Notes: generated from the sequence alone by a model not told the origin. Shown: positions 37,001-49,880, numbered from the stretch's first letter. The stretch: DNA of 64,000 nucleotides from Rhea pennata (GCF_028389875.1 NC_084663.1:93811765-93875764), one strand, 5' to 3'. A program made the numbers and translations.

Positions 37001-40000
37001 CCTTAGGACTGCCAATTTCTTTATGCCTTCTCTCTCTTTACTGAGGCTTCTGTGTTCGCATCCATTGCCGTTGCTGTCGCCCTCTCTTCAGGCTTGCATG
37101 GCTTCATGGCTGTATTCTTCCCCTCAGTTCAGGCCATCGCTGCACTCTCTGTGGTGGCAGCCCCCCAATGTGCCAAGAGAAGCCAGGAAAAACACCAAGA
37201 TGGGCCCAAATAAGCACCAAGTGTGGATGGCTGTAGGTCTTGAGTCATATATATACCAAGGTGACCATTCAGATCTGTGCTCAGATGCTCAGCATCTCAG
37301 AGCCCTAAGTCAGCTTTGTTTCACTGGTATAGAGGTTTTTTTTGGTTTTTGTTTTTTTTTAACCATTTGTTTCCCTGCTGGTGATCCCTTTACTAAGGCT
37401 GGAGACAATGCAAAATGAAAGAGATGCTGCTCTTACTGCAGTTCCTCCTGCCACCTGCCAGGTGTGGAAGGAAGCTACCAGACAACCAGTTGGTGCTGAC
37501 TATGGCCTGCATGAGTACTTCCATGGTGGGGACCATATGCTGCATCAGCCAACCCAGAGGTTAGCGTGCAACAGGAGAACCCCCAAACTTGAGGTCGTGC
37601 TTGGCAGGCAAAGTGAGTTTCGATGGGCTCCAGCACAGTGGGATGCACTGCCTAAGGGGTCATCAGTTAACTCCTATTTCAACTAAGAGACATAGGCTAA
37701 ATTCAATATGTTGAATTATGAAAAGAGCTCATAGGACAATAGGAGGCTGGGGGAATGAAGTTTCTTTGGAAGATTATTTCACCCCTTGGGCTGAAGCAGA
37801 CAGTTCCTATGAAACTTCTTTGTACACCTGCATATATTTGAGTATGATACACATACTTGTTTGTGTGCATGACACTTCACGTTAGTTACGTTTATGTGTA
37901 TGTCTACACGCAAGTGAATTTGTCATTCTGTGTTGTAGGGCCCAGAAGAGTGCTGGGATGCATGAGCACATATTTGCACATGGCATACATATATATGAGG
38001 GTTTTATATGTCCATGTCTTTGAAGACAGCTACTCAAATTTCAACATTTCAATTCTTCCTGGCTAATGGGGTCTACTCTTCTAACTGAGCAAGGACAAGA
38101 CATCTGTTTCTGATGCCCAGAGGGGTTTAATTTCTAGCTTTGCAGGCTACACACGAGCCTCTGGCTAAGGATTCCTAGCATATATGATTACTCGACATGG
38201 TGCCTGAGCATCTACAATGGACCTTTGCAAAACACTGAAACCAGGGAGACTGCTGTCTTAACTGCACATTGTGGAACAGGAGAGGCCACAGGGAAAGCAA
38301 ATGTACAGGACAGGTTATTCTCCCCACCCACTGTCTGGGCAGTACTTTTTGTTGCCTGCACTACCACACGCTTCATGTTACAAGGAAGGAGAAAGCACCA
38401 GGCTTCATCAGCCTTGGGTTCAAAGGTTGGTATGTTTTTACTGGGAACGACAAAAAGTGGAAGGCATTGCTGATCAAACACCTTTTTAGTTCAAGCCCTC
38501 ACTTTCTTACTGGAGGGCAAGGAGAAGTAAATGTCCTTTACAACACTTGAAACGCAACAAGCTTATAAGCTTGAACACACATTCTTCCAGAACAGTTTTC
38601 TCTGTCCCACCTTAAATAACCCAGTGACCAAGACACTTAAAATCCTGCAAACACACTGCATTTGCCTCTATCCAGTGTGGGTCCCTCAAGCAGGATATGC
38701 TGGTCACCCCACAGACAGGAATCTATCTGCAGGGGAACACGGAAAAATAAACCATCTGGCAGGGAGCTACTAGATGCGCAGCCTGGGCTCGTGAACGCAG
38801 GGGAGACATGGGAGCTGTTGGCTGGAAGCAACCAGGCAAGGAGCTGGATCTGTGAGAAGTTCCCAAGCCCAGTCCCTCCAGTCTGGCCAGCTAAATGCCT
38901 TGCTGGCCTCATGGCCCAATGGCCCACAGCACATCTCTGCTCCTCCAGTGCTCACAGCCCAGGAGATGTAGCCCCGACACTAGACCTGCACTCGCACTGC
39001 TCGTGGATTGCAGCTAGGGGAAGAGCCACAGGTTCCCATCACTGGGTGCTGATGGTGCGTCAGCAGGGTGAGACATGAAACTGAAGTATTGAGGACAATT
39101 TCATTACTTCCAGGATATCATACGGCCATGAGAGCTCCTGGATGCTGTCTAGATTTGCAGACTGGATATGTTAAGCAAGGTAAATAGAGCTGGAACTCAA
39201 GCTATGTGCAAGACTGTTCACTGCTCTGCAATTGTATCTCCTTAATCTGTCTGTGCTAGCCCATGGGGTGCTTAGAGAGAGAAGGCTTTCAAGGGTTATC
39301 AACAAATTATGTTGTGGTAAAAGCAGCAGTAAATATAAGTTGTTAATTTACCCAAGAAAGTAATTTTCACTTTTGCTACTACAGCCAAAGATTAAATTAA
39401 GGAGTACTTGACTGGGGTTCAGCACTGTTACTTGTTGGGAAGGTCAAGCAAAAGGCTTGGGTGTGTGCAGCAGGCTTGTGTTGCGTTACTGGGGTAGCCT
39501 GCAGCAGTCAGAGATTCCCCAGGCTGGGCACGACAACTGCTGGCACACTGCCGCAGTACATGGCAATGTTTTAATGCTGAGTTAAATGATGGAGCCAGAA
39601 TAGACCTGCAAATAGACCTGCAGTGGGGTCCACTCTGGCAACTCCATAATATTTTTACCTATGCAGATTTCCTAATGTTAAGAAGCCCTCAGCTTCACTT
39701 CCAGTAGCAAGTGACTTTGGGGAAGTTTTACACTTCTTTTGACCACTCCATTTCAAAAAGTGAACAATTTTAGCAATAAAATATACTGAAGGAAATTAAC
39801 CTGACAGTTATCACACAAATACACTGGAGAGCATCCAGAATTTTCCCCTGTCTCATTTTCCCTTTTCAGAATCTCTTACAAATTCATTTGGATAAAAGAA
39901 TCACAAATGAGGCATCTAGTGATCATGACATTCATATAAAAACGATACTTATTTTTTTAATCAGGAACTTCTTTCCTTCTAGTTTTTAAGCCTCTAATTT

Positions 40001-40732
40001 TCATGTTTTCAAGCTCTTCTCAGCAACCACCAGGGACACGTACTCTAATTAAATAGAGGCAAGCTGACCCTTGCGTAATCCCCCGACTCCGACACAAAAC
40101 TTCTGAATGCTGAGAGACTCCCAATAAAATAATGAAGGCTGGCAATAACTGCCACATCTAGCTCTTGCGCAGTCAGTGACTGGCTGGCCCGGGAGAAAAG
40201 CTGAAGCAAAGATAACTCTGTACTAGATATAAACCAGAACTAAGTCTCAAACTGGCCTGTAAAAATAACTGGAAGAGCCTGTAAAGCTATTTCGTGATGA
40301 AAGAAGATCCTGCCCTTGAGGGCCCAGGATATCTCTGTGAAACTGTCTCATTCCCTAAATCTATTGTTACTGTCAGGCAAGATATACCTGAAATCACATA
40401 GCTTTATAGGGATTATTCAAATCAGAGACAGGACTTTAAGGAATTCCAGGCACTGAAAAAATGTCACTCTTTTAAGGGTGTTTTCAAACATTTTAGTTTT
40501 CACTTGTTCTGATACTCAGGGGTCCTAATGAAGAGGTCTGGGGCCTTAGTAATATCCCTCTCCCTGTCCAGATCAAAAAGTAGGAAGAAATTATAAGACA
40601 TCAATGCCTAAGGCCTCTCATGAGGGTCACAGCTACCATATCCAAGGCAACACATGGACATGTATGAAAAAACAAGCCTGCTCCAAAGTGTACCTGACTC
40701 TCTAAATGCATCACTACACACCTACTGAAAGC

Positions 40733-41000
40733 CTCCTCTCCTTTCCCCACCTCTCAGTCTTCTTTCACTTTTTCTTTTCCACCCAGTCCCTCCCTCCCAC
40801 CTTTCATCCCTTCACCCCATTCTCCTAAAGCTCCTCCTCTCTATTTCTTTTTACATGTTTTTTTTTCACAGACCTAGTTCTGCCATCCTTTCTCATTTTT
40901 TCCCTTTCAATGCCCTCTTTGTCCCATCCCACAGTTCTGGTTCTTGTCCTGTCTCTTCCTCACCATCTCTTCACTATTCAGGGTGTACAGGAGTTAATCC
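40733..41000 (+). repeat. Pyrimidine-rich block
   Basis: The plus strand is strongly biased to C and T over about 270 bases without a fixed repeat unit. Inside it, nine T followed by CACAG at about 40,858-40,872 looks like a textbook 3' splice acceptor. Downstream remains pyrimidine-rich and gives no recognisable exon, so the acceptor is probably a by-product of composition. Confidence 0.6.
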
Positions 41001-41168
41001 AAGTTGGGATTCTGAAGCAGGATCCCATAGGATCACTTCCTTAAGCTAGTTTGCTTGGTGCCCATTTATACGAGGCTTTACCCTCCCATCTTTCTGGCTA
41101 CATTAAGTCATTCTGAACAGTTCTTACATGCTCTCTTTCTTGTGGATGTAACTCCCATTTTTTAGATT

Positions 41169-41200
41169 CCCCCCCCCCCCAAAAAAAAAAAAAAAAAAAA
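41169..41200 (+). repeat. C12-A20 homopolymer junction
   Basis: Twelve C directly followed by twenty A. Two abutting long homopolymers are unusual and prone to sequencing and assembly error. Confidence 0.9.
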
Positions 41201-41904
41201 CGAGTATCTTACATATCATTTCCAAAACAGTCTCTCCTTTGCTGCAGTTGTCTCTTTTCCAAATACTTGCAGGCATTTGGCATGCCTGTGGCCTTTCAAA
41301 TTGTGGCACATAAGCCCTTTGTCACGAGGGATATGTAGCTTGATTTAGCTTATCTCCTCAAGTCTGTGTCAGCAGAATGGAGAGCACATCTTGATGTCCT
41401 GAATGAGGTACCCGAAGTAGGTTAACTATCTGCCTTCATTTGCAATGCAGCATCTGACAGTGAATGTTTAGCATATGGTGCTTATCCATTTGAGGCTGTG
41501 GTAGTTATCTGCAGCTCAGACCAAGGGGCTCATGCTCAAGAGACTGCAGCAGCCTTTGCCAAGTCAAAATGCACCAACAGAGCAGGGCCAGCATGAGGCT
41601 GTCAGAAGCAGTGCGTTGCCCACGCATGCCCCAGGCCCCAGTCTCCTTCTTACTTACAGACACTGTCATAGCACCTAGAGGCTCATCCATGCTCTAGCAT
41701 CCATCCATGCTAGGTTACACACAAAGACACAGTGGAGGACAGTCTGTGACACAGAAAGCTGAAGACAGCTCAGAAACCTAATCTGAGAGGGGTCTGACTA
41801 GAAATTCTCCTCATCTCCACCAAAGACAAGAGAAAAGCAGGAAAAAGAAAGTATTACCTTTCTGAGTTCAGAGACAGGAACTTCAACAGGGTCATTATGA
41901 CTTC

Positions 41905-42015
41905 TCGAAGTCACTCAAGAATTGGGCAACAGATGAGAACTGAAATCTTTATAGTCTCTTGTTTTTCTGAGTCACAGTTCAGTGCCTCAGTCACAAGACC
42001 ATCCTTCATCTCTCA
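41905..42015 (-). repeat. MIR-type SINE relic, 5' half
   Basis: The plus strand ends with 'cagttcagtgcctcagtcac' and 'aagaccatccttc', the reverse complement of the MIR-type 5' start (GAAGGATGGTCTTGTGGTTA in related copies). Upstream sequence is more decayed. Minus-strand element. Confidence 0.55.
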
Positions 42016-45000
42016 CTCTTACCCCAAAGGAAAAGCATGTTGTTCCTATTTGCTTACCAAGCAACAGTCCTATCTACAGGCTGTCCATCTTCACATGCAG
42101 GCAGAGTACCAGCAAGAGCATAATCTGAAGAAACAGGCGCACATGAGAACTTGCCTGCCTGCCAGAGGCACATGACATAGTTGATGTGCATTAAAAAGGC
42201 CGCCTGATTCCTACAGCCCCCTCAGATTGCATGCCCCACATTGCTGGTGAAGACAAGGAGAATTCTCAGCCCAATTGCCCACAGATTAGGTTTCTGGACA
42301 TTTCCTTGATGGCATGTGGAGAGAATCTGAAGGAGAACTCAACAGCACAGATATTTTCCTGGCAAGGGGACGGACCTTTGAAGCTCTGAAGTGGTCCCAG
42401 AATAAACTTCATGACTTGGGAATGAACACTATGTGCTGACAACATCATCAGTTCACAGCTTTAAAGGCAACCTTTAGGACAGCTTTTCTTGTGCCCGCTG
42501 CTGTGCTGTGATCCCACTGGATTTTCCAGAAAGCATGTAAAGGGATTGGGCAAGATGCAGTGGCAGGGACACCAGTAGGGGCATTAACAGCGGACGTTCA
42601 TCCTTCAAGGGCAGCTACGGGTCAAAGACTACTGCTGTTTTTAGTTTCCAAAGATGGGTTCCCTTTAGGAACATGGAGTCTTACTGCAGGGGAATGGAGG
42701 GATAAGAAAGTCATTGGGGTATCAATACGGGAGAGGAATTTAAAAAAAACATAGTGATGCAGTTCAGGCAGGTAAAGCATAGCCAGACAGACTATCGAAA
42801 GCCTTACAGATATCTAGAATAACTGCATAATGAAAAAGCAGTAAGTAGTTATTATTTATCAGTAATGACTGATCCTTTATGGAAGATGATTCAGGGATTT
42901 AAAAGTCAAGAAGGCACCGGTTGGACAGATGGTTTGGGATGTACACTGGACAAGGAGCAGTGTGGAAGATGAAAAAGAAGTTGTTCTGACGAAAGTGAAA
43001 TCAGGGGCAAAACCCAGGCTCTGTCACAATTCAAGACAGAGCATGATTTCAGCCGACTTCAGTGAAGTCTGGCTTTTTCTGTGAATATCTGCTGTCCTTG
43101 CCAGAATACAGGAGCTTGCTGTGTTCATTCTGAGCTATGCAGAAACTGTGTGAACATGGTTATTGTGGAGTTTTGTCTAAACTAATGCATAGGAGCAAGG
43201 TGCATTACCTCACACTCAGTGATGATTTGAAGTCTGGCATTATACTAATCATTTATCATCTTTTGATTTGGGCAGTTGTCAATTAAAACTAAAGAAGATA
43301 TCCAGTAGAAAGCAGTTTTTAGTTTAAGCATAAAATGACACTCAGCCCCTTACAGCCCCAGCAATGGGAAGATCTTAGGAGTGTTTCATCCACTCCTTTC
43401 AGTTTTTCACCTTAAACCTAAACATTGCAGCACATCTGTAAGTCTGTCATGTACTCCAATGCCATCTATTACTGGTTTACTAGGAAAACTTCTCCTAGCT
43501 AAAAAGTGCAAATTTTTAGTTATACCATTCACCCCATCTCCAAAATCTATGAAACCTTGGGAGAGTTTTTCTGACTTCATACATAAAAGCTAAACTAGCA
43601 AAGTTTCCCCTGCACCTCCCCATGGTCCTTTGAACTGTTACTTAAATTTATTGAAACTTTTTGCCACCTGAGAACAGGAGCCAGCCTTCAAGACCATGTT
43701 TCAGGATCCACATTTCTGCTGTAATGGAAGTTGGGCTTAATGTTCCTGCCAGGTACCAGCAGGGGAATGTGTAGCAGAAGCAATGGGAGGAACTGGATCT
43801 GTCTGGGCAATGTGCCTGGGTCCAGGACATTTTATGACTGTGAGGAGAGTAAAAACAGCCATGGGGCAAGATGGCCTTTCTTCAGCTAGCAGCATCACTC
43901 AGCGCCTGGCCTTACCCAGTTGGCCAACAACACCCTGACCATTTTTCTCTCCTACAGTGGGAAGAGGAGTAAAGGAAATATTCCTGTCTTACTCATATCT
44001 GCCCTCAGTTTCAGAAACAGATCAGTAATTGCCATGGCTGAGTCAAAGCTGCAAGCAAAGAGCTGGTGACAGATGAGCTGGGGAGGTTTTGCAACAGAGA
44101 GAGAGAAGTCTTGGGTTCTCCAGTCCTCCCACCAGGTGGAAAGCAGCATAGGAGAGCACAACAGAGAAGCCAAACATAACTACAGACACATAGAACTGTT
44201 GTGGCTGCCTGCCACCATGGCCAGAAGTAGGCAAAACCTCTGCTGCGGTTTAGTCCACTGCTTGGTTCCTTCCTCTTTCTTACGTTGTGTTCCCATACTG
44301 CAAAGTGATGCATTGCCACATCACCACATACTCATGAAGGCCTGTGATGACGGTCCACAGAGCCAGTGAACTCCCACAGCTACATTAATCACAATTTGGA
44401 GAAGAGGTATCAGGAAACCAGCAGCAGGAAATCACTTACAGAGAAGGCAATGTGTCAACCTGGCAGCCTGAGGAAAGAGGCCAGGCAGGAGTACCTACAC
44501 AGGGCAGAGGGGAACAGGTCATGGTATCTCTGCTTTGGACCACTGGGCCACAGGGCTGGCAGGCTGTGCTGTGATCAGGATATGATGCCTTGGAGAAAAG
44601 AAGACAAGTCCACATCGTTCATTTAGGTCATCATGAATTGGAGCTAAGCAGAGGAAGAATCAAAATCCTCCTGAACAAAGCAGAAAACCAGCTAATAGGT
44701 GAAAAGGGCTTCCCTTCAACTATTTTGCCAACAAAAAATGTGAAAACTCTCTTGGGGGTTTAAACTGAGGCCTGGTAGTGGGGACAGTGAGACTGAAGAG
44801 CTCAAATCTTCAACATAATGTGTAAGTTGCTTAGCTGGGAGAGGGGTGGGAGAAGAAGGGGCGTCAGCGTGACAGATCCATGGCCCCAGCTTTGTTGGCA
44901 ACACTGCAGTACAAAGAAGGCAGAAAGCTGATCAAAAGGGTTGTTCTGAGGCAGAGTAAGGGGTGTTTCCGGGCTATCCAGTCTTATGAAGAAAAAAAAA

Positions 45001-46825
45001 AAAAAGCCATAGCCTACCATTTTTCTTCTATTATCAGCTAAAAATTAGGCTAAAATTTTATATATTCTTTTGTTTTTCCTCCCACCCTTTATATAAATAC
45101 AATATCGCTTACTTTCTCTCTCTCCCTTTTGTTGTTGATTGCAAGCAGGAATGTGCATCTGTGCTTTATTTCTGTGTGTATTTTTGCAGCATTTTGTAGG
45201 AAACCTTTTAATATCTTACCAACCACCTCTGGCCTTTGGAGACAAATCATAAGCACCGGCAGGAAACTCTCATCTTTGTGCCTCTTGCTTCTCTTGCTAT
45301 TTAGGAACAGACAATGGAGAGCACATACAATCTCTGGCCAATATAGCAGTCTCCAAGGGACATCTATCTCTGGCACAGTTAGCGCAAACCTTAAACTGTT
45401 TATTATTACATTCTCCTGGGATCCATTTTAATCTCTCTGCTGGATGTGGGTTAGCTGGGTAAAATGTTAGCTCAAGTCACCTTCTTCTGCACAATTTTGT
45501 CTGAGACAACTATTTACTCCACGCATCTAAATATCTGGTCTGCTATGATTAATAATTTCTCAGACACTTACAGCAGTGACCACATTTATACATAACCATG
45601 TCATTTTCCTTGTAAGGAACTGCTGCAGTTGCACTGGAGAAGTTACATCAATATAAACGGAACAGAGATAGGGAGATTGTGAAAGGCAAGAATTTCTGTA
45701 ATGAGCTATATATTCAGATATTATTCTATTCACTGTATCACAGTTGCTTTTGAGCCTCCCTGCTTTGGAAGAAACAGATCTGATAAGAATGGTCTCCATT
45801 CCCATCACAACTTAAACACAGAAAAAATGTCATGATACATCAGAGAAAATGTCCCTCCTCAAAATACAAGCCTCTCACAAGCCCACTCACCTGAAAAGTC
45901 AGAGTGGTATGGACAGACCTTCTCAGGACTTTGCATATAACTCTTGTTTCTGCAGACAGAATAATTACAGTATAGTGTAAAAGATACATAACTAGCTAAT
46001 TTGCCGAACAGACACACGTAGAGATGAGCTGCAGCTCACTCTGCCTCGTGCAAGATACACACATGTGAGTATCCCTGCATTATAGATGTCCCCAAGATAG
46101 TTGTTTCAGATCACTTCAACAGCCTTGCATAGCAACTGCAGTATCTGCTGCCTTTGCTTTCTCCTCTCCCAGCTCTTTTTCTCTTCCATGCATTATACTG
46201 GTGGAGTGCATGGCTTGCATCTTGGCTCACATGGCAGCACAACAGGTTTGTGTCCCACACAAAGTCCCACCTTGTGGCACCGCCACTTGCCCTAGCTGCT
46301 GCTTGCACTGACCCACTGTGCCTGGCCCTGGGGTCTCAGAGGGGAGAGAGGCGCAATTCTGCAGAGAAAACTCAGGTCAAGAGCTGCCTGCTGGGGAAGC
46401 AAAAGGTGGGAGCCAATTGCATGAGTTTTAACTTTGATGAGCAAGATCTGGCTAGCCCGCCATATGAGCATCTATCCACCGTACAAGCCAAGAAATCTGC
46501 TGTGGGCTCTCATAAAGCCCTGCCTCCCGTTATACTTCCATTTTACCGCAGCCAGAGTCACAATAACTCATTTCTTTTAGGTCCCTCCTAAATAGCCTTA
46601 TGCTGTTGCTGCAGCAGACTACAACCATGAGAGCTGTGAGAACTGCGGATGGAGCAAAGGGACAGCCCATAACAGAAACAGAGGGCAGAAGCCTTGTGGT
46701 AGGGCACCTGGGCCATGAGGGCTCAGCTGGCAAGGAGGAGAGATAAGCCAAGGGGAGATGAGTAAGCTTGAGAGAAGCAAACTAAAATGGAAGGGCAAAA
46801 CAAAACAAGGAGGAAAGGGGATCAG
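42016..46825. other. Non-coding unique sequence
   Basis: No supported gene. 43,130-43,340 is AT-rich with homeodomain- and RUNX-like words and reads as a candidate conserved element. A14 lies at 44,992-45,005. A CTCF-like CCACCAGGTGGAAA sits at 44,129-44,142 but misses the key GGC. Open frames at 44.0-44.6 and 46.1-46.6 kb (up to 145 codons) overlap others and show no domain. Confidence 0.5.
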
Positions 46826-46955
46826 AGACAGTGGCTTAGTGGCTATGCAGCACTGGGGACTCAGGAGATGAATATTCTCTTCTACCACAGACTGCTGAAG
46901 CGGCTTTGGGCAAGTCACCTCATCAGCTCCAGCACCTGTTCTTCTCCGGTGAAAA
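46826..46955 (+). repeat. MIR-type SINE relic
   Basis: Collinear with the family on the plus strand: 'acagtggcttagtggctatg', 'cactggggactcaggagatg', 'ctaccacagactgctgaag', then the hallmark 'tttgggcaagtcacctcatc'. About 130 bases of the 5' and core parts are preserved. Confidence 0.75.
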
Positions 46956-47499
46956 GGGCTTAAGTTTCAATGAGGGAGATTGCCACAAAGTTTCAAGGGG
47001 ACCTTAAACACAGAATGGCAAATACTTTATAAGTGATAAAAAGCAGGCTGAAAAACATCCATAATGAAGAAAGCTTTCATCTGAACAGCCTCAACAGTTT
47101 TACGGTTCATAGAGGAAAAGAGACAGAGACGCAAACTGGGAGAGAGTTCGGTTGGCTCTGTCTGTCTGTCATGTGCAGTTACTATTTCTTTAAGAAGCTC
47201 TTTTGGTTGATCAGGTGGCATCAGCATCACAAGTCTTGGGCTCCAGACCCAATCTGCAAACGTGCTGTCATTCTGTGCTGAAATAGGATTTTTGTTTCCT
47301 TGCTGCCTTTCCTCTCCCTACCAAGTGTTTTCCAGTGAATCATTTCCCAAAGCTTGTTTTGCACACTGAGTTGGACTGCTGTGGCTGAAAGTGTAGATTA
47401 AGTCTAGGCAAAGTGCTAACCTCTTGGATGTGGATGCCATTAAGGAAATGTAGTCCTACAAACTCCAGGTGATTGAAGGCTGTCATAAGCAGCCACGGC

Positions 47500-49060
47500 A
47501 CTGAATGCCTTTCATTTGAGTTCATCCTCGTATGGAACGGGCTCCTTTCCTCGCTTCTCTCATCAGAGACTTCTCCCAAATCTAACTGCTCTAATGGCTA
47601 GAAGCTTTCTTCTCATTTCCAGCCTGATTTTTTTTATGGTTGGCTTATACCCATTTGTTTTGGGGACAGCCTAGTCCTTTGGCTTCAATATTTTTCTCTT
47701 CCTTTGATCTTTACATCCTGCTATATTTAGAGAGGATGAGGTCTCATCCTTCATTTTGCTGTCTGAGAAAGCCATGATCTCTCAGTCTCTCCATATAGGC
47801 TAGGAGGCTCCCCATTCCTGGAATCATTTGCTAGCACTTTTCTTTACCTGCTCCCATCTTAGCACATACTTTTAGTAACTAAGGGATAGGAATTGCACAC
47901 CATTTTTCATATGAGATCTCCCCTGAGCCCTCCACAATGCTAATCATTCTTCTCTCTCTCTCTCTCTGGAAACACTGTAAGGTATTATTTGTCTTTTCAC
48001 AATTGTAACACTTTGGGGCTCACAGTCATCCTGTGATGACAATATAATATATTACTAAGTACAAGCTTTTGTCCTCCTCTGGCATTTCCAACTGCTGAGC
48101 CATCACAGTGTTGTTGTTACGGATGCTAATACATTTTTGCATATTAAAGGTAATGGCCTATTAAAGCCAGTTACTGAATTCCATTCTTCTAACCTGATAA
48201 TTTCCCTTTCCGTACTACCTACTTACAACCCACTTTTGCCTTCCCATCAGAAAGTTTTTTCTCCACCTTCTAACTTTTTCATAACTTCTATTTTAACTAT
48301 TAATTTTCCATGTGGTGCTATGTCAAAAATTTTAGTGTAGTCTGGACAGATGAGATCTATATCATTTCCCTTGTCCAAAACAGCTGTCTTATCAAAGAAA
48401 GATATCAGGTTATTCTGGCATACTCTGCCTTTGGCAAACTAATATTGCTTTGTACCTCATTGTTCATTTACCTCCGTATTTTTTTATTATTCTTTCCTAC
48501 AAACTCGCTCTAAAGCTTTGTGCACTATGGAGATCAGAGTAATGGGTCTGCTGTTCCCTAGATTACACTTTTCCTTTTCTTAGCAATAACAGAAGTACTA
48601 CATCTGTCATTCTGCAGTCAGACAGTGCCACCACTAACTTGATGGATTAATTAAAAATCCGCCCTACAAGACTTGCCATTTCATGTACCAGTTATCTCAA
48701 TATTCTGAGATATTCTGGTCCCTGTGACTTGAGTTGATCAAGATGCTTACACTCTAGTTTTGTCTCAAATGTAGTCATTTCTTTTTCTATACGCACAGCA
48801 TGCGTGTATATGTTCTCTATGTTTTGCATCGTCATAACTAAGGAAAACTGAAGGACTACTCATTTTATTCATGTTGTCTTTGGGTTGCACCTACGATCCC
48901 CTCATTCTTTTCCTCAACCATGCATATATGGGTCCTTTCCATGTCATATGGGTTTCTTTTGCTTTCCTTTGCAAGGCCTATTTCAACTTGGCTTTAGGTC
49001 ATTTTAAATGAATCCTTACAGTTTTAGCCCCCTTGTCCTCCAGCACTCAGCAACATTTGC
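47500..49060 (-). mobile_element. Decayed CR1/L3-type LINE
   Basis: About 1.5 kb matches, piece by piece and in order, the reverse complement of ancient amniote CR1 elements. From low to high coordinate these are: 3' UTR-like text (about 47,570-47,660, 47,720-47,830 and the 'gagatctcccctgagccctc' part near 47,912); 'catttttgcatattaaaggt' near 48,135; then on the minus strand the remains of the reverse-transcriptase region, including a stretch near 48,300-48,420 where the family encodes its 'DFSKAFDKV'-type motif and one near 48,535-48,560 ('gtaatgggtctgctgttccc'). All frames are closed by stops and indels, so it is inactive. A (TC)n tract (47,949-47,968) interrupts it. Confidence 0.75.
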
Positions 49061-49784
49061 TGAATGACCTGCTACTTACTTCCAGTGGCATTTGTGCTTT
49101 CCGGGTTTACATCACTCTACATGTACAATCAACAAAATCAGTCTGGAGCTAGTTAAAGAGAGGCCTTATGGAGGCTTTCATGGGCTTAACATTAGTCAGA
49201 TTTTAAACTATTTTAAGTTAAATATGTGCAATGAGCATCCCCCAAATCCTTTGCTGAGATTATAGATGAAGGCACTTCATGGCCACATCTCAGCTGCTCT
49301 GGGTCAGGGAGAAAGAAGCATTTTCTCTCCTTGCCTGTTCTGCATGTTCACTTATTTTGTAGATTGTCTCTTTTGTATTTTTAGAAATGTGTGTTGCTAA
49401 GGCAACCAAACTAGCTGAACATTTTGTTTCCCTCAGAACAATACGTGTTTAAATATTCAGGCAATTTTCCATTGTTCAGCAGGAATGGTGAGATCAGGCA
49501 GATTATCCAGACCAGATGAGGGAAGTTTAGGTTGGCTTTCTATTATATTTTAAAAGCCTTCAGTGTGCTGTCAGCCGTTCAACAGCTCTGTCCAACAGGG
49601 AACAATATATAGCAGACACATAGCAAACCCTCCATAAATGGGAGAAATGTTTAGTTTCATTCCCTTCTGTTACATTCCCCTACAATAAATCAAAGCTCAT
49701 GTGTATTTCCAGGTAGCTTAGCTATGCTCACCCCTATGGTCACACAAGGCCTGCTCATGCTTTCAAAGTGTAGCATCAGACAAT
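49061..49784. other. Non-coding sequence around an X-box
   Basis: No open frame of note. 49,140-49,500 is AT-rich with an RFX-type palindrome (listed separately) and several homeodomain-like words, and resembles a conserved regulatory element rather than neutral DNA. This is an impression from the reading, not a measured conservation. Confidence 0.4.
49393..49406. promoter_or_regulatory. RFX X-box palindrome
   Basis: GTTGCTAAGGCAAC consists of two perfectly complementary half-sites (GTTGC and GCAAC) around a TAAG centre, which fits the RFX X-box pattern GTNRCC/RGYAAC with its short spacer. RFX2, RFX3 and FOXJ1 regulate ciliary genes through such sites in vertebrates. No cilia gene is recognisable here, so if active it would act as an enhancer. 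Confidence 0.5.
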
Positions 49785-49880
49785 GATAGTATCATAGAAG
49801 ATGGAAAAGACAAATAAAAGATTTATCTGATTTGTCACACCCTTCCCTCTGCCCAGTTCATGCCTTTAAGGCACATGTTT
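49785..49880 (-). repeat. CR1 3' end relic
   Basis: 'gatagtatcatagaagatgg' followed by 'aaaagac' and then 'aaagatttatctgatttgtc' matches the reverse complement of a CR1 3' end (ATCATAGAATGG, AAAAGAC, AAGATCATCTAGT). Strongly diverged and short. Minus strand. Confidence 0.5.

Larger units (their letters stand above)
37001..41904. other. Non-coding unique sequence
   Basis: No supported gene. Frames at 37.0-37.7 kb and 38.2-39.1 kb overlap in several registers and on both strands with no family signature. 39,080-40,740 is nearly free of open frames. A small near-duplication (AATAGACCTGCA twice, 39,599-39,622) is present. 40,733-41,000 is pyrimidine-rich and 41,169-41,200 is a C12A20 junction, both listed separately. 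Confidence 0.5.

Noticed and set aside
38225..39078. Cluster of plus and minus frames up to 138 codons
   Set aside because: Open in several frames on both strands with no recognisable domain or splice context.
44129..44142. CCACCAGGTGGAAA as a third CTCF site
   Set aside because: Misses the conserved C after GG and the following S position, and is mostly an E-box-like palindrome.
46154..46591. 145-codon plus frame
   Set aside because: Opposite-strand and shifted frames are also open, and the peptide has no recognisable feature.
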